From contig NZ_WJBU01000015.1 in assembly GCF_009646335.1 (NCBI RefSeq), forward strand, positions 1-64,000: DNA of 64,000 nucleotides. The letters run 5' to 3'. The notes under the pieces are model-generated. The model ran no database searches. It was not told where the DNA came from and was given only the letters and a program-made list of their open reading frames with translations. Source of the stretch: Caenimonas koreensis DSM 17982 (GTDB lineage: Bacteria > Pseudomonadota > Gammaproteobacteria > Burkholderiales > Burkholderiaceae_C). A program made the position numbers and the translations under genes. Shown piece by piece: positions 1 through 12,240 of the stretch (positions within the stretch are counted from its first letter, which is position 1; each line of letters begins with the position of its first letter).

Positions 1-3000
1 TTGACGTCGGTGGGCAACTGGAGCACGCCTTCTCTTACGTGAATGCCAACGTCGATGACGTAGCGAGCGTGACCGACGGCGCAGGCCAGACCACCACATT
101 CAGCTACGACACGCGAGGCAACCAGCAGTCGCAGCGCGATGCAGCCGGCAACACCATCGAGCGCACGTACAACGCGAACAACACGCTCAAGACAGAGACT
201 GTCTATCACGTGGCGGCCGTCACGCAGGGTGTCGTGGCACCTGCAGCCGCGCCCGCGACCACCAACTACATCTACAACGCCAGCAAGCCCGCCGAACTGC
301 GCTTCGTCGTCTCTGCGCAGGGGCGCGTGACTGAATACCAGACGGTGAAGATGGCGGGCGCTTTGGGCAGCGTCGGGCCGACGACGATCTTGGTTTACGA
401 CCAGTCAACCTATACGGGCGCGCTCACCGAGACGGCACTGGCCGCGTGGGCGCTGACCCAGCCCGCCGAAGGCATCATGCGCACCGACCTGAGCTATGAC
501 GCGCGTGGCCAGCTGGAGTCGAAGACGACGTATGTTGGCGTGGATGCACTCCGAGCAGGTCTGGCAGCGGGCAAGACGACCACGAGCTACACGTACACAA
601 CACAGGGGCTGGTGTGGACGACCACACAGCCGGGCGGCACTGGATTGACCGCAGGCGTCACGACCAACGTGTACGACGGCATGGGCCGCTTGTTGCAGGT
701 GACGAATGCGCTGGGCGAAGTCACGCTCACCAGCTACGACGACGCGCTGATGCAAACCAAGGTGAAGCTGGCGAACAACCAGACGAGCATCAGCACCACA
801 GATCGCGCAGGCAATGTGCTGAGCGTCTACAACACGAACGCAGCATTGGCGAACCTTGGTACGACGCAGTACGCGTATGACAAGGACGACCGCTTGGTGA
901 TGACCACCGATGCGACAGGCGTTCGCACCTTCAAGGTCTATGACACACAAGGTCGACTGGCTGGTGATGTAGATGCCGACGGCACGCTCGTTGAATACAT
1001 GTACGACGCGGCGGACCGGCTCTCTCGTACCGTCAAGTACACGACGGCAGTGACTCTCACGAAGCTGGTCGATGCGACAGGCGTTGCGCTCGCTCCCGTC
1101 ATCGACACGATCCGCCCGGTCGCATTGACGCTCACTGACCAAAGCACGTGGCGCGCGTATGACGCAGCCGGTCGCCTCAGTAAAACCGTCAGCGCCGAAG
1201 GCTCAGTGGTCGAGTACTTCTACGACGGTGCGTCGCTGCTCCTGTCAACCAAGGAATACGCCACGCGCCTGACGGCCACTCAAATGGCCGCTCTGGGCAA
1301 CAAGCCCGCACCTGGGGCCATCGCGCCCACGCCGGACACAGCGAGCGACCGCGTCACGCGCAACTTCTACGACGCAGACAATTTACTCATTGGCACGCTC
1401 GACGCAGCTGGCTACGTCACGCAGATGACCTACGACGCGGCGGGCCAGCTGGTGCAGACCAAGCGCTCGTTCAACCTGACTCCCAATGCGCAGCGAGCCA
1501 CAGGCACGCTCGCCGCGCTGGTCACAGGCGCGGGCGCCAGCACCCAAGACGAAACCACGACGTACTTCCGCGACGGCAAGGGCCAGCTCATCGCGCAAGT
1601 CGATGCGGCCAAGAATTACACCGAATACGGCTACGACGTCGCAGGCCGTCAAACCTCGACCACGCGCTACGCCAAGAAGGTCACCACGGCGTTCACCTGG
1701 TCATCGAAGCTGAGCGACTTCAAGCCTGCCGCCACCGCCGGCCAGGACCAGACGACGAGCCTGAGCTACGACGCGCTGGGCCGCTGTACGCAGGAACTCG
1801 ATGCAAGCGGCACCAAGACCACGCACACGTACAACACGCTGGGCCTGCTCACGCAAACAAAAACCTCGGTGGGCCTGACGAATGAACGCGTCGCCGTCAC
1901 GCTCGCCTACGACGACCTGGGCCGCCTCATATCGGAAACCACAGCAGACAACCGCACCCTCACCCACGCCTACGACCTCGCGGGCCGGCGCATCAGCACC
2001 ACTGATGGCCCGGGCAACAAGACCCTGTTCTTCTATGACGCCGAGAGCCGTCTGGTCTACACCGTGGACGCCACCGGCGGCGTGAGCGAGACCGACTACG
2101 ACACCCTGGACAACAAGCTCGCCGAGATCCGCTACACCCAAAAGAAACTCACCGCCACCACACTCAACTCGCTCACCGGCGGCCTGATCACTGCAGCCAA
2201 TGCGGCAACCCTCGTCAGCAGCGTTCAGACTGCAGGGCAAGACGCCCGCATCGACTACAAGTATTTGCGCGACGGCCAGATCTCCTCGATCAAGGACGCC
2301 AACGGCAACACGACGTATTACTACTACGACGCGTTCGGTGCATCGCTGGGCTGCGTCGATGGCGCAGGCAATGTGCAGTACAGCGTGTACGACGCCAATG
2401 GGCGCGCTGTGCAGACTACGCGCCTTGCCAAAACCATCTCGGGCGTCACCGCAGCAACGACGCTCGCAGAAGTGAGCCAGCGCATCGCCGCTGTGATCGG
2501 CGACGCAGGCGACCAGACGATCTACCGCGTGTATGACATGGACGGCCGCCTCACCGCTACGGTGAACGGCCTGAATGAAGCAGAGCGCTTCTGGTACGAC
2601 GGCAACGGCAACGTGATTGAGCACCGAGCCTATGTAAACCGTGTGGCTGCGGGCTGGACGCCCACCAACCTCGTCACGACTGACCACGTGGACGACCGCC
2701 GCACGCGAACGATGTACGACAGCTTCAACCGCGCTGTGTACACGGTCGATGGTGCCGGCTCAGTCACCACGTACCAGTACGACCTGGACGGCAACGTCAC
2801 GCAGCAGCGCGTGTACGCCAAGCCCATCGACCCGGCGACCTTCAACGGAACAACGCAAGTCATCCCCGGCGCAGCGGCGACGACGCCAGACACGATCACC
2901 ACCTACACCTACGACTCAGACAACCGCCTGATCTGGAGCGTTGACGGTGCAGGCGGCGTGACACGCCGCTACTACGACAAGGACGGCAACGTCACGCAGC

Positions 3001-6000
3001 TGGTGCAGTTCGCAGCGGCCGTCACACCGGGCACGAGCATCGCGCTGGCGGCAACAATCAACACGTACGCGAGCACCGGCAAAGACCGCACTACGAACTA
3101 CACGTATGACGCAGCGGGCCGGCAGATCTACGCCGTCGATTCACTCGGCACCATCACCGGCACCGTGTACGACAAGGCGGGCAACATCACCGCGAGCATC
3201 CAGTACGCCAAGCTCGGGACGGCACCCGTAGCGGGCGTGCCGCTTGCGCAGGGCACACCTGTCGCAGATGCGGCCAACGACCGCATCACGCGCATGGCGT
3301 ACGACGCAGCGAACCGGCTCGTGTTCACGGTGGATGCGACCGGCGCAGTGGCTGAGCGCAGCTATGACGGCGCGGGCAATGTGAAGAGCATCACCCAGTA
3401 CGCGAACGTGATCGACACTGCGAAGTTCAATGCGTTGAGCAAGACGGCCACGTGCGATGACATCAACGCTGCGCTGGTGAAGGCATCAACTGCCAATCGC
3501 GTGCAGGCGCAGAGTTTTGATGCGGCGAACCGGATCGCCACGACAACGGATGGTGTGGGCCACATCACCACGTACGGCTACGACGGCCTGAGCCGCTCGA
3601 CCAGCGTAACCGACAGCGGCGCAGGCATCACCGCGCGAACAACGACGTACACCTACGACGGCGCGGGCCGCACAAGCAGCGTGACCGACGCGCTCGGCCA
3701 AACCGAGCGCTACACCTATGACGGCGTGGGCAACAAACTCACGTTCCAGAATAAACGCAACGCCATCTGGACGTACGAGTACGACGCCGCAGGCCGCCTG
3801 ACCGACGAGTACACGCCCAGCGTGGACGTCACCAGCGTCACCAGTGGCCTCGTGATGACCACTGCCGCACGCGTGATCCGCACCGCCAACACTTATGACG
3901 CTGCGGGCAACCTGCTCTCGCGCACAGAGGCCGTGGGCCGGCCCGAGCAACGCACGACGAGCTATGAGTACGACGCACTGGGCAGGCAGATCCGCACGCG
4001 CTTCCCGAACGTGGCCGTGTACGTGGCCGAGACTGACGCAGCGATTGCGGTGAACGGTCAGGGCAACGTAGCCACGCGAACCGACACCACTGTCGCAGGC
4101 GGCATCTACACCGAGACCACCTACGACGCATTGGGCAACGCCATCCGCAACCGCGATGTGGGTGGTGCGCTCAGCTACAAGGTGTATGACCAGCTTGGGC
4201 GAGTGACGTACGACGTTGACGCGATGCGCTACGTGACCGGTTACACGCTCGATACGTTCGGCGGCACAACGACCCTCACGCGCTATGCGAATGCGATGAC
4301 GCTCACAGGCACAGAGACGTCGCTTAACACTGCGGACATGACCAGCGCCAAGCTCGTCAAAGACAGCGCCGCAGATCGCGTGCTGCTCACAACCTACGAC
4401 CGCATGGGCCGCGTGGACCCGGTGACAGAGCCCACCGTCGATGTGTTCGACCCTGAAGCCACAGGCGCTGGGCAGTACTACCAGGCCGGAGCGCTCACCG
4501 ACAACACCTATAACGCCTTCGGCGAGCTGATCCAGGTCGCGCGCTTCAAGGGCGCAGGCACGGCCAGCACCGCCGCCTACAACCAGTTCAACTACTACGA
4601 CAACGCGGGCCGCTTGACGGCCACCGTCGATGGCGCGAACTACCTCACGACCAACACGTATGACGTGCTGGGCAACGTGACGCAGACCACCGAATACGCC
4701 AAAGCGCTGACGGGCACGATCACAGCGGCGACCAAGCCCACACCGCCGACTGCGAGCACGACGGACCGCACCACCACCTTCGAATACGACAGCCTCAACC
4801 GCAAGAAAACAGAAACGCGCCTGAACGTCGAAGTCACGGACCAGGACACGTTCGTCACCAGCAGCACGAGCGTGGTCACGCGCTACGGCTACGACGCGAC
4901 GGGCAACGTCGTCACGACAGAAACCGCAGACGGCGTCACAGGCAATTACTACGACTTGCTCGGCCGCATCACGGCAGTGACCAAACCTGTGCGTGCGGGT
5001 GAAACATCGGGAACGATCACCCCGCTCACCGTCTACAAGCGCGACGTGTACGGCAACGCCGTCGTGCAGATCGACTACGCCGCAGGCACTGCAGCCTTGG
5101 GCGCTACGGCGGCGGATGCGAACGACCGCACGAGTTATTCCTTCTTCGACATCGACGGCCATGCGATTCGCACAGTCGATGCGAACGGAGCAGACCGCTA
5201 CGCGTCTTACGACGTGTACGGCCGCGTCGTCAAACAGTGGCAGACGCTTGGCAGCGGCACAGCCAGCGCCACCATCTTCCACGGCTTCAAATACGACGCC
5301 CTCGGCCGCCTCACCCGCGACATCACGCCCACCAACAACAGCGCAGACAGCGCAGTCGTCAGCACAGACATCAAGTACAACGCCTTCGGCGACATCATCG
5401 CCAAGGGGGTGAACGGCAGCGCCAGCGAGTACTACGACTACGACAAGGCGGGGCGACTGTGGCGCACGAATGCCGACAATGGCGTCGCCACCATCTACCT
5501 CTACGACCGCCTGGGCAACCGCACCGCGCAGATTCAAAGCTCGGGCGCTGCGTACAACGACGCGGACCTCAAGGCCGCAGGCGTCACCGCAGCAAGCGCT
5601 GCAGCAGACACTTCACTGCGCCGCACCAACACCCGCTACGACGCGTTGGGCCGTGTCACGCAGCAGTCGCGTATTGCGCCCGGCAGCGTGAGCGCTACCG
5701 TCAACCAAACCTACGACCGCTGGGGCAACGTGCTGAGAATCAGCGATGCGCGCAACGCGCAGTGGGTGACGCGCTATGAATACAACGCTAACAACCAGCT
5801 CACGCGCCAGTACCTGCCCGATGAGACAGGCGCTGCCCAACTGTCGAGTGTTGCGTACTACGACAAGATGGGCAGGCAAGTGGGCGTGCGCGATTACATC
5901 AACGCCACGGCAAGCAACCTCAACCGCATGCGCTATGACACGCAGGGCAACCTGATCGAAGAGCGTCATGCCGATGGCGGCATCGTCGCCAACAGCTACA

Positions 6001-9000
6001 ACGCATTCGGCGAGCGCACGACCCACATCGACGCAGAAGGCAACAAGACCACCTACACGTACAACAAGGCGGGCCTGCAGACATCGACCACGCACTGGGG
6101 CAAGTCGCTCGGTGGCGGTGCGTACTCCGGCTTCGCGATCTACACCGCAACAAACAACGCTGCCGGCGACACAGTCACGCTCACACTCACCACAGGCAAC
6201 ATCACCGAGTTGACGACGTGGGACGCAGCCTGCCGCATGACCAGCCAGACCAACGGCGCGGGCAACGTCACGCGCTACACCTACGACCTGCGCGGGAACG
6301 TCGCCACCGTCACACTGCCCAATGGCACGAAGCAGTCGACCTCCACTTACGACAGCCGCGACCGCAAGACCAGCGACACCGATGCGCTGGGCAGCACCGC
6401 CACCTGGAGCTACGACTACTTCGGCCACGTGCTGAACCACACGGACATTGGCGGCGCGCAATACAAATATTCGTACGACAACGCCGACCAGCTCAAAACC
6501 CAGACCAACACCCGTGGCCAGAACCTGCTCTACGGCTACGATGGCGCAGGCCAGATGACGCAGATCGTAGATACGGCCAACGGCATGCAGACGACTGACT
6601 ACACGTACGACCTGTCGGGCCACAAGCTGAGCGAGCACGTGGCGCTCACGCAAAACGGCGTGCGCATCACCGTGCAAGACAACCACATGAGCTACGACAG
6701 CCTGGGCAGGTTGCGCTGGATGGCCGACGACCACATCCAGGCGCGCATGGACTACGACCTGGTGGGCAACCGCACGAGCGTCACCACACACGTCGTGAAC
6801 ACCGTGGGCATGACCGATGTGGTGACCGACACCGCGCGCTACTACCAGTACGACGCGATGAACCGCATGACGGTCGTCGACGGCGTGGATGCGGCGGGCA
6901 ACATCGGCACGACGCAGGGCCACCAGATCACCTATGACAAGAACGGCAACCGCCTGACGGACAAGTTCGGCGGCAAGAAGGTGGACATGCTGATCGACAA
7001 GGTGCTCAGCGACGGCACCATCCTCTACAAGTACCAGGCCTCAGGCGCGAACGGCATCGTGACCGAGCAGTACACGTATGACGGGCTCAATCGCCTTACC
7101 ACCATCAGCCGCGACGACGGCGAACTGCTCAACGACCCCGGAACCACCTGGCTGCTGATCGACAAACGCCAGTACGACGCCGCCAGCCGCGTCACACGCA
7201 CGGGCGGGCTGGGCGACCTGCCGGTGGGCTACGTCAGGGCGCTGTATGGCATGGATGCGAACAACAACCCGCTGGCAGGCAATGGCTCGCAGCAGCGCCT
7301 GAGCTCCTACAACGCCAACGGCCAGTTGATCGTGCAGCAAGTCACTGGCTACAACAACACGCCCGGCTACAGCACCTTCAACAACGCCATCGACGCGGCG
7401 GGCAACGTGACGCACTACAAGGTCAAGTCGGCTGCGGGCACGAATGACTACGACACCACGCTCGCCAAGCTGGAGGGCTATAAGGAATCGGTGGTCAAGG
7501 CCACCAGCACCTATCTCATCAACGCCACCACCACCAACACCTACGACACGAATGGCTACCTGAAGTCACTCGATTCGACGGTGGATGTGGACGACCGCAC
7601 CTTCATCAACGACGTGCGCGGCCAAGTGCTCGCCACGCAGCAAGGCACGCGCCTGCTGCGCGAGTTCATCGTCAACGGTGAAGTGCTCGCGCAGTACGGC
7701 CAGGGCGCGGACCGCGTCACGGCGCGAGACAAAGACGGTAACCCAATCTTCGACGACAACATCGCCGACTTCCAGCTGGGCTACCGGTCCATCACACCGA
7801 GCTACCCGAATGCATCGCCGGGCACATACACGGTGCAGACGGGCGACACGCTGCGAAGCATTGCGCAGAGCGCCTACGGCGACAGCAAACGCTGGTACCA
7901 GATCGCCGAGGCCAACGGTATCGCAAGCGATGCGCAGCTGCGCGTAGGCGTCTCGCTGAACCTGCCGAACCTGGTGGGCACGAGCCACAACGATGCGGGC
8001 ACCTTCGCGCTGTACGACCCGAGCAAGATCGTGGGCGATACGTCGCCGTACCTTGCGTTGCCGCCGCAGCCGAGCGATAACTTCTTTGCGCAGGTGTTGA
8101 TGATGGCGGTGGCGATAGTCGCAGCCATGTATCTCGGGCCAAAAGTGCTGTCTGCGGTCCAGACATTGATCGGCAAGACCGTGGCTGCAACGGTCATCGC
8201 TGGTGCTGCCACAGGCGCGGCTGCGAACGTAGCGTCGCAAGTGGTGGGCATCGCCACCGGCGTGCAGGACAAATTCAACTGGAAGAGCGTAGGCGCAAGC
8301 TTGATCTCGGGCGGTGTGGGCGCCGGGATCAACGGCATCACCGGGCTGGACGGCGGCAACGTCGGCAAGACGGTCGACCTGGGCGATTCGATCTTCAACA
8401 ACGTGATCGGCAAAGCGGTGCTGGCCAGCGGCATCACGCAGGGCGTGAATGTGGTGATGGGGCTGCAAAGCTCGTTCAACTGGAAGGCAGTGGCGGGGAG
8501 CGCAGCGGGTGCAGAGGTGGGCGATTTGGTGAGTGAGTCGTTCAAGGGCAACGCTGGTACGTTTGGTGCGCGGCTAGTGAGTGGGATGGCGGCTGGCGCG
8601 ACGGCGGCTGCGTTCAGGGGTGGAAGGGTGAGCGTGCAGCAGGTGGCGGTTGACGCGTTTGGGAACAGTATTGGAGCAAGCCTTGTATACGGCTCAAGCA
8701 GTGCACAACCGGAACTGACAACGGGTAACTTCGCGCGGCTGGATGGCCCGGGCTATCGCGGCATTCCCTACGACGGTGATCTAAGTGGATCAGGTCCACT
8801 TGACGATGTACTTTCGAAGAAGTCAATCCGCGAAGCGCTATATCGACCCGGCGTCAACGATGCCGCCACTGTCCAGGTGCATGAGGTGGGAGGCCACTTC
8901 AGCGCGCAGCAATACGTAGGACAAGCATTTGTGGGGGGTTACAGCCCGATACTGGGTCGCAATTTTGTTCAGGCTGACTTGAATCTCATGGTCGCCCATT

Positions 9001-9806
9001 CTCAGTTTCTTGATCAACTCAAGGATCTGGACGCAAAGGCAGCCGGCGTCCGCTTTGTTGCTGGCGATGCCGACAATATGGGCATGCCCGCACCTCGGCT
9101 GGTCGCCGAGGCATTGCATTCGCTTAACAATCTGGGATCCGAAGGAAACGTTGAGCGGATTTTTGATCTGATGCGACGAAACCCCGGGAATCTGGAATTG
9201 GCCGGTTCGGCCTCGCATGCATTGGTCGATTCGGACCCGCACGAGTATCGGGATACGTTCCTTGGCCACACTGTGGATAGCCTGACGCTTCGCGATCCCG
9301 ACCCTCTTACCCCAGCGACAGCGGTCAAGCTCGGGACGAAACTGGTGAAGTTCTATGAGGTTGTGCTGGGCATTAGTGGCGACACCAAACTCGCGGGAGA
9401 ACCAATAGCGATCCGAGAGCAGGCGAGACAAAACGTAGCCGCCGCAATCAGAAGCGCTCGGGATACTGGTGCCACTGGAGAGGCGTTCGACGAGCAGTTT
9501 GGTGCGGCTGGCCGATACTTGCTGCCTCAAGGGGCACTGCGACTGCCGACACTTCCCAGCTACGGGGTAGGAATCCGCTACAACAGCCTGCCCTTTGAGG
9601 CATTGGCAACGACGGAAGACTACCTGCAGTCCATCCAACTTCGAATGAGCCCCTACAAGTTCCTCAACAGCGCACTAGACTCCGCCGCTACGATAATGAA
9701 CCACTACATGGATTACACCGGGCGACGTTCCATGCCGCCCGTGCAAGCAAACCAGCTTTTGGGGCGGACTCTGAACCTGAACGGCAAGCCCGTTACCCGG
9801 CCATGA
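1..9806 (+). CDS. Giant RHS/YD-repeat protein with LysM domain and variable C-terminal tip (5' end outside window)
   Basis: The frame is open from base 3, so the gene starts upstream; a GTG at 39 is only the first start-like codon. More than 2,500 residues are tandem YD repeats (recurring YDxxGR and YDAxGN units), which in RHS proteins build a beta-shell cocoon around a toxin. A LysM domain ([16 protein letters not shown] onward, about 7806-7975) suggests peptidoglycan contact. Two hydrophobic glycine/alanine-rich segments with a repeated FNWK motif follow (about 8080-8560). [12 protein letters not shown] junction near 8645 then leads into a C-terminal region of about 365 residues with fewer high-GC codons. 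That tip contains HEVGGH (about 8880) and matches no toxin family I recognise. The stop overlaps the next gene by 4 nt. RHS identity is secure; the toxin role of the tip is inferred from architecture. Confidence 0.93.
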   Translation, partial: DVGGQLEHAFSYVNANVDDVASVTDGAGQTTTFSYDTRGNQQSQRDAAGNTIERTYNANNTLKTETVYHVAAVTQGVVAPAAAPATTNYIYNASKPAELRFVVSAQGRVTEYQTVKMAGALGSVGPTTILVYDQSTYTGALTETALAAWALTQPAEGIMRTDLSYDARGQLESKTTYVGVDALRAGLAAGKTTTSYTYTTQGLVWTTTQPGGTGLTAGVTTNVYDGMGRLLQVTNALGEVTLTSYDDALMQTKVKLANNQTSISTTDRAGNVLSVYNTNAALANLGTTQYAYDKDDRLVMTTDATGVRTFKVYDTQGRLAGDVDADGTLVEYMYDAADRLSRTVKYTTAVTLTKLVDATGVALAPVIDTIRPVALTLTDQSTWRAYDAAGRLSKTVSAEGSVVEYFYDGASLLLSTKEYATRLTATQMAALGNKPAPGAIAPTPDTASDRVTRNFYDADNLLIGTLDAAGYVTQMTYDAAGQLVQTKRSFNLTPNAQRATGTLAALVTGAGASTQDETTTYFRDGKGQLIAQVDAAKNYTEYGYDVAGRQTSTTRYAKKVTTAFTWSSKLSDFKPAATAGQDQTTSLSYDALGRCTQELDASGTKTTHTYNTLGLLTQTKTSVGLTNERVAVTLAYDDLGRLISETTADNRTLTHAYDLAGRRISTTDGPGNKTLFFYDAESRLVYTVDATGGVSETDYDTLDNKLAEIRYTQKKLTATTLNSLTGGLITAANAATLVSSVQTAGQDARIDYKYLRDGQISSIKDANGNTTYYYYDAFGASLGCVDGAGNVQYSVYDANGRAVQTTRLAKTISGVTAATTLAEVSQRIAAVIGDAGDQTIYRVYDMDGRLTATVNGLNEAERFWYDGNGNVIEHRAYVNRVAAGWTPTNLVTTDHVDDRRTRTMYDSFNRAVYTVDGAGSVTTYQYDLDGNVTQQRVYAKPIDPATFNGTTQVIPGAAATTPDTITTYTYDSDNRLIWSVDGAGGVTRRYYDKDGNVTQLVQFAAAVTPGTSIALAATINTYASTGKDRTTNYTYDAAGRQIYAVDSLGTITGTVYDKAGNITASIQYAKLGTAPVAGVPLAQGTPVADAANDRITRMAYDAANRLVFTVDATGAVAERSYDGAGNVKSITQYANVIDTAKFNALSKTATCDDINAALVKASTANRVQAQSFDAANRIATTTDGVGHITTYGYDGLSRSTSVTDSGAGITARTTTYTYDGAGRTSSVTDALGQTERYTYDGVGNKLTFQNKRNAIWTYEYDAAGRLTDEYTPSVDVTSVTSGLVMTTAARVIRTANTYDAAGNLLSRTEAVGRPEQRTTSYEYDALGRQIRTRFPNVAVYVAETDAAIAVNGQGNVATRTDTTVAGGIYTETTYDALGNAIRNRDVGGALSYKVYDQLGRVTYDVDAMRYVTGYTLDTFGGTTTLTRYANAMTLTGTETSLNTADMTSAKLVKDSAADRVLLTTYDRMGRVDPVTEPTVDVFDPEATGAGQYYQAGALTDNTYNAFGELIQVARFKGAGTASTAAYNQFNYYDNAGRLTATVDGANYLTTNTYDVLGNVTQTTEYAKALTGTITAATKPTPPTASTTDRTTTFEYDSLNRKKTETRLNVEVTDQDTFVTSSTSVVTRYGYDATGNVVTTETADGVTGNYYDLLGRITAVTKPVRAGETSGTITPLTVYKRDVYGNAVVQIDYAAGTAALGATAADANDRTSYSFFDIDGHAIRTVDANGADRYASYDVYGRVVKQWQTLGSGTASATIFHGFKYDALGRLTRDITPTNNSADSAVVSTDIKYNAFGDIIAKGVNGSASEYYDYDKAGRLWRTNADNGVATIYLYDRLGNRTAQIQSSGAAYNDADLKAAGVTAASAAADTSLRRTNTRYDALGRVTQQSRIAPGSVSATVNQTYDRWGNVLRISDARNAQWVTRYEYNANNQLTRQYLPDETGAAQLSSVAYYDKMGRQVGVRDYINATASNLNRMRYDTQGNLIEERHADGGIVANSYNAFGERTTHIDAEGNKTTYTYNKAGLQTSTTHWGKSLGGGAYSGFAIYTATNNAAGDTVTLTLTTGNITELTTWDAACRMTSQTNGAGNVTRYTYDLRGNVATVTLPNGTKQSTSTYDSRDRKTSDTDALGSTATWSYDYFGHVLNHTDIGGAQYKYSYDNADQLKTQTNTRGQNLLYGYDGAGQMTQIVDTANGMQTTDYTYDLSGHKLSEHVALTQNGVRITVQDNHMSYDSLGRLRWMADDHIQARMDYDLVGNRTSVTTHVVNTVGMTDVVTDTARYYQYDAMNRMTVVDGVDAAGNIGTTQGHQITYDKNGNRLTDKFGGKKVDMLIDKVLSDGTILYKYQASGANGIVTEQYTYDGLNRLTTISRDDGELLNDPGTTWLLIDKRQYDAASRVTRTGGLGDLPVGYVRALYGMDANNNPLAGNGSQQRLSSYNANGQLIVQQVTGYNNTPGYSTFNNAIDAAGNVTHYKVKSAAGTNDYDTTLAKLEGYKESVVKATSTYLINATTTNTYDTNGYLKSLDSTVDVDDRTFINDVRGQVLATQQGTRLLREFIVNGEVLAQYGQGADRVTARDKDGNPIFDDNIADFQLGYRSITPSYPNASPGTYTVQTGDTLRSIAQSAYGDSKRWYQIAEANGIASDAQLRVGVSLNLPNLVGTSHNDAGTFALYDPSKIVGDTSPYLALPPQPSDNFFAQVLMMAVAIVAAMYLGPKVLSAVQTLIGKTVAATVIAGAATGAAANVASQVVGIATGVQDKFNWKSVGASLISGGVGAGINGITGLDGGNVGKTVDLGDSIFNNVIGKAVLASGITQGVNVVMGLQSSFNWKAVAGSAAGAEVGDLVSESFKGNAGTFGARLVSGMAAGATAAAFRGGRVSVQQVAVDAFGNSIGASLVYGSSSAQPELTTGNFARLDGPGYRGIPYDGDLSGSGPLDDVLSKKSIREALYRPGVNDAATVQVHEVGGHFSAQQYVGQAFVGGYSPILGRNFVQADLNLMVAHSQFLDQLKDLDAKAAGVRFVAGDADNMGMPAPRLVAEALHSLNNLGSEGNVERIFDLMRRNPGNLELAGSASHALVDSDPHEYRDTFLGHTVDSLTLRDPDPLTPATAVKLGTKLVKFYEVVLGISGDTKLAGEPIAIREQARQNVAAAIRSARDTGATGEAFDEQFGAAGRYLLPQGALRLPTLPSYGVGIRYNSLPFEALATTEDYLQSIQLRMSPYKFLNSALDSAATIMNHYMDYTGRRSMPPVQANQLLGRTLNLNGKPVTRP
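7806..7975 (+). other. LysM domain within the RHS protein
   Basis: This stretch encodes a single LysM module: [14 protein letters not shown], then a tryptophan-containing helix ([11 protein letters not shown]) and a closing VGVSLNLP. LysM modules bind GlcNAc polymers such as peptidoglycan. It sits between the end of the YD repeats and the hydrophobic pre-tip region, where it could anchor the protein to the wall of the producer or of the target. Confidence 0.88.
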
Positions 9807-10639
9807 AACTTCTTCGCCGAACTGCACCTCTCGGATTCTCAAGGGGATACCTTTCGTTGGTCCGATTGAGACGAAACTTCCTCGTGTTCGTCTTATCCAT
9901 CGTCGCTTCGGCGTCTCTTGTCCATGGCGAGAATATTCCCGACACGACTAACCGGCTGGTCATGGCGAAAGATATTGAGCGGAGTTACGTCAACACACTC
10001 GGGCTCAGAGGTCAGTCAGCCGCGATGGCGGTCGAGACGATGCTGGCCGAAGGATTTCGTTGTCGTATCGAGACCGCCGAGGAGTATGTGCCCGAAGATC
10101 AGTCCATGTGGTACTGCGTCAAACGCCCTTCCGGAAATCCGCCGCCATGCGACGACCTGCGTGTCTCGCTTCGCTTCGCGCCACCGGCCGACATCGAGAA
10201 ATCGCGCGATGCTTTACTCGCAAATCTGGAGACCATCAAAGTCGCGTCAGCAGGCGCTTCTTGTCCTCCGCCGCGATTTGTTGGACCGGCGTATCTGGCT
10301 GCACGAAGTACGGCTGAGAAGTCGCTTGCTTCCGCGATCGATGCACTTGAATTGAAGTCAAGCGGCGAAGCCGCATACCGCAAGCTCCTTCGAGAGGGCT
10401 TCTATTGCGGCTTCGCCATACCGGGCAAGAACGCAGGAATTCCTCAAATGGAATGCACCAAGTTGCCCTCGTCCATAGAGTTTTGCTTCGAGGCCAAAGT
10501 AACCCTCGAAATGACATGGCCAGATGGGGTTGCGAAACCGAAGCAGCTCTACAAGGCATTGCCTTCGTCACGCGTCACGTCGTTGCGCACAACCTGTGAA
10601 ATTCCGGCATTGCCACCCGGACGACGACCGCCTATATAG
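9803..10639 (+). CDS. Exported protein with duplicated four-cysteine module; candidate immunity protein
   Basis: The ATG overlaps the RHS stop (ATGA), so translation is probably coupled. A basic N-region and a hydrophobic segment (about residues 25-42) form a signal peptide or anchor, placing the 278-residue protein in the periplasm or on its membrane. The rest is an internal duplication. Module 1 has C87, C105, C116 and C154; module 2 has C202, C218, C228 and C265. Each module opens with an LxEGFxC-type motif and carries a C-x-K-x-PS motif. Cysteine spacings are 18-11-38 and 16-10-37. The position directly behind an RHS tip is that of an immunity gene. I do not recognise the family; immunity function is inferred from position only. 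Confidence 0.72.
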   Translation: MKLLRRTAPLGFSRGYLSLVRLRRNFLVFVLSIVASASLVHGENIPDTTNRLVMAKDIERSYVNTLGLRGQSAAMAVETMLAEGFRCRIETAEEYVPEDQSMWYCVKRPSGNPPPCDDLRVSLRFAPPADIEKSRDALLANLETIKVASAGASCPPPRFVGPAYLAARSTAEKSLASAIDALELKSSGEAAYRKLLREGFYCGFAIPGKNAGIPQMECTKLPSSIEFCFEAKVTLEMTWPDGVAKPKQLYKALPSSRVTSLRTTCEIPALPPGRRPPI

Positions 10640-10744
10640 AGTTTTCGTCTGCACGGTTCGCCATTCGGCCATGGGTCGGGGAAGCCTTTCGAATCAGTGT
10701 TCGAGCGACGAGCCGGCGTCGCGAACTGGTGACTGCCCTTGCCC

Positions 10745-11492
10745 ACAGGCTGGTTGCTCCATCAACACAGTGACGAAGCTTTTGGAAGAGGTCGGATTCG
10801 CATGCAACGTGTACCAGTCGGAGCACATCCGCAACGTGAAGGCATCGCGGGTGCAAGTGGACGAGATTTGGGCCTTCTGCCAGTCCAAGCAAAAGAATGT
10901 TGCCCCTGGGAATCAAGGCATCCTTGGTCACGGCGACGTGTGGACGTACACGGCGATTGACGCTGATTCCAAGCTGATGATTTCTTACATGGTCGGCAAG
11001 CGTGACGCCGACTACGCATTGGCCTTCATGACCGATGTTTACTCCCGCCTGGCTAACCGCGTGCAGCTCACGACAGACGGTCACGGTGCCTACCTCAACG
11101 CAGTTCCCGATGCATTCGGCACGGACGTTGATTTCGCCATGCTGGTTAAGCACAATGGCGTGGGCACCCCGACCGAACAGCAGCGGTATAGCCCGGCGAA
11201 GCTTATAGATGCCGAGAAGCGCCCCATCACCGGCAACCCCGACAAGCGCCACATCAGCACAAGCTACGTCGAGCGCTCCAATCTCACGATGCGCATGGGC
11301 ATGCGCCGCTTCACGCGCCTGACCAATGGTTTTTTAAAGAAGGTGGACAACCTTGAGCACGCTGTGTCGCTGCATTTCATGCATTACAACTACGCTCGCA
11401 TTCACAAGACGCTGCGCGTGACGCCCGCTATGGAAGCGGGCCTTACTGACCACGTTTGGACGCTGGAAGAAATTGCTGCACTCGCGCAGTGA
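10745..11492 (+). pseudogene. IS1-type DDE transposase, 5'-truncated remnant
   Basis: The reading frame carries the catalytic part of an IS1-like transposase: a helix-turn-helix remnant (SINTVTKLL), VQVDEIWAF with the first Asp, GDVWTYTAIDADSK, LTTDGHGAYL with the second Asp, and the C-terminal SYVERSNLTMRMGMRRFTRL and YNYARIHKTLRVTPAM blocks. The N-terminal part that full proteins have before the SINTV helix is missing in this frame. A short ISVRATSR-like stretch in another frame just upstream (about 10690-10715) suggests a frameshift or small rearrangement rather than a clean cut. I found no terminal inverted repeats. It marks past mobile-element activity and lies 22 nt before the DUF3800 gene. 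Confidence 0.8.
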
Positions 11493-11514
11493 CAACATGG
11501 GGGACAATTGATCG

Positions 11515-12240
11515 ATGGCGACCACGTACAACATCTACTGCGACGAATCGTGCCATCTTGAGCACGACGGCCAAAGTGCCATGGTGCTTGGAGCAGTGTG
11601 GTGCCCTCAAGAAAAGGCGGGCGAGATTTCGGAGCGCGTCAGGGATATCGTCGCCAAGCACGGGATGGATCGTCACTTTGAAGTGAAGTGGACAAAGGTC
11701 TCAGAGTCGAAGGAGCTTCTATACCTCGATCTTGTGGACTACTTTTTTGACGACGATGACTTGCACTTTCGGGCACTGGTTGTTCCGGACAAGAGTGCGC
11801 TTGACCATGGCGCGTTCCCTGGACAAGACCACGACACGTGGTACTACAAGATGTACTTCGACATGCTCAAGGCTCTTCTAAGTCCTCGGGACCGATATCG
11901 AATCTACATCGACATCAAGGACACCAAAGGAGCGGCCAAGGTGCGAAAGCTCCACGAGGTGCTTTCCAACAACATCTATGACTTTTCTCGTGAAGTGATT
12001 GAGCGCGTGCAGCTCGTGCGCTCTCATGAGAGCTCCCTACTCCAGTTGGCCGACCTGATGATGGGGGCTGTGTCATATGTGAATCGCGGCCTGCTGGAGG
12101 GCGAGGAAGGCAACGTCGGAAAACGTCATGTAGTCGAGAGAGTTCGTAAGCGCTCGCGCTACACCTTGGATCGCTCTACGCTACTCAAAGAAGGCAAGTT
12201 CAATATCTTCCGGTGGCAAGCGCAGGGAGCGGGGCAGTGA
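11515..12240 (+). CDS. DUF3800 domain protein (RNase H-like fold), first gene of a two-gene cassette
   Basis: This 241-residue protein opens with TYNIYCDESCH, matching the conserved N-terminal (Y)xDES motif of DUF3800. It has YRIYIDIKDT in the middle and a late ESSLLQLADLMMGA motif. The spread acidic residues fit a predicted RNase H-like nuclease fold. A GGGGGA ribosome-binding site precedes the ATG. Its stop overlaps the start of the next gene (GTGA), so the two are probably translated together. DUF3800 proteins are frequent in prophages, integrative elements and defence islands, but their biochemical role is not settled. The cassette lies directly behind a transposase remnant, which fits mobile gene content. 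Confidence 0.85.
   Translation: MATTYNIYCDESCHLEHDGQSAMVLGAVWCPQEKAGEISERVRDIVAKHGMDRHFEVKWTKVSESKELLYLDLVDYFFDDDDLHFRALVVPDKSALDHGAFPGQDHDTWYYKMYFDMLKALLSPRDRYRIYIDIKDTKGAAKVRKLHEVLSNNIYDFSREVIERVQLVRSHESSLLQLADLMMGAVSYVNRGLLEGEEGNVGKRHVVERVRKRSRYTLDRSTLLKEGKFNIFRWQAQGAGQ

Noticed and set aside
3486-5537. Long minus-strand frame opposite the RHS gene
   Set aside because: Codon-bias shadow of the high-GC RHS repeats, with Val/Ala/Arg-rich nonsense composition.
10640-11514. Terminal inverted repeats of a complete insertion sequence around the transposase
   Set aside because: I scanned both flanks by eye and found no matching ends.
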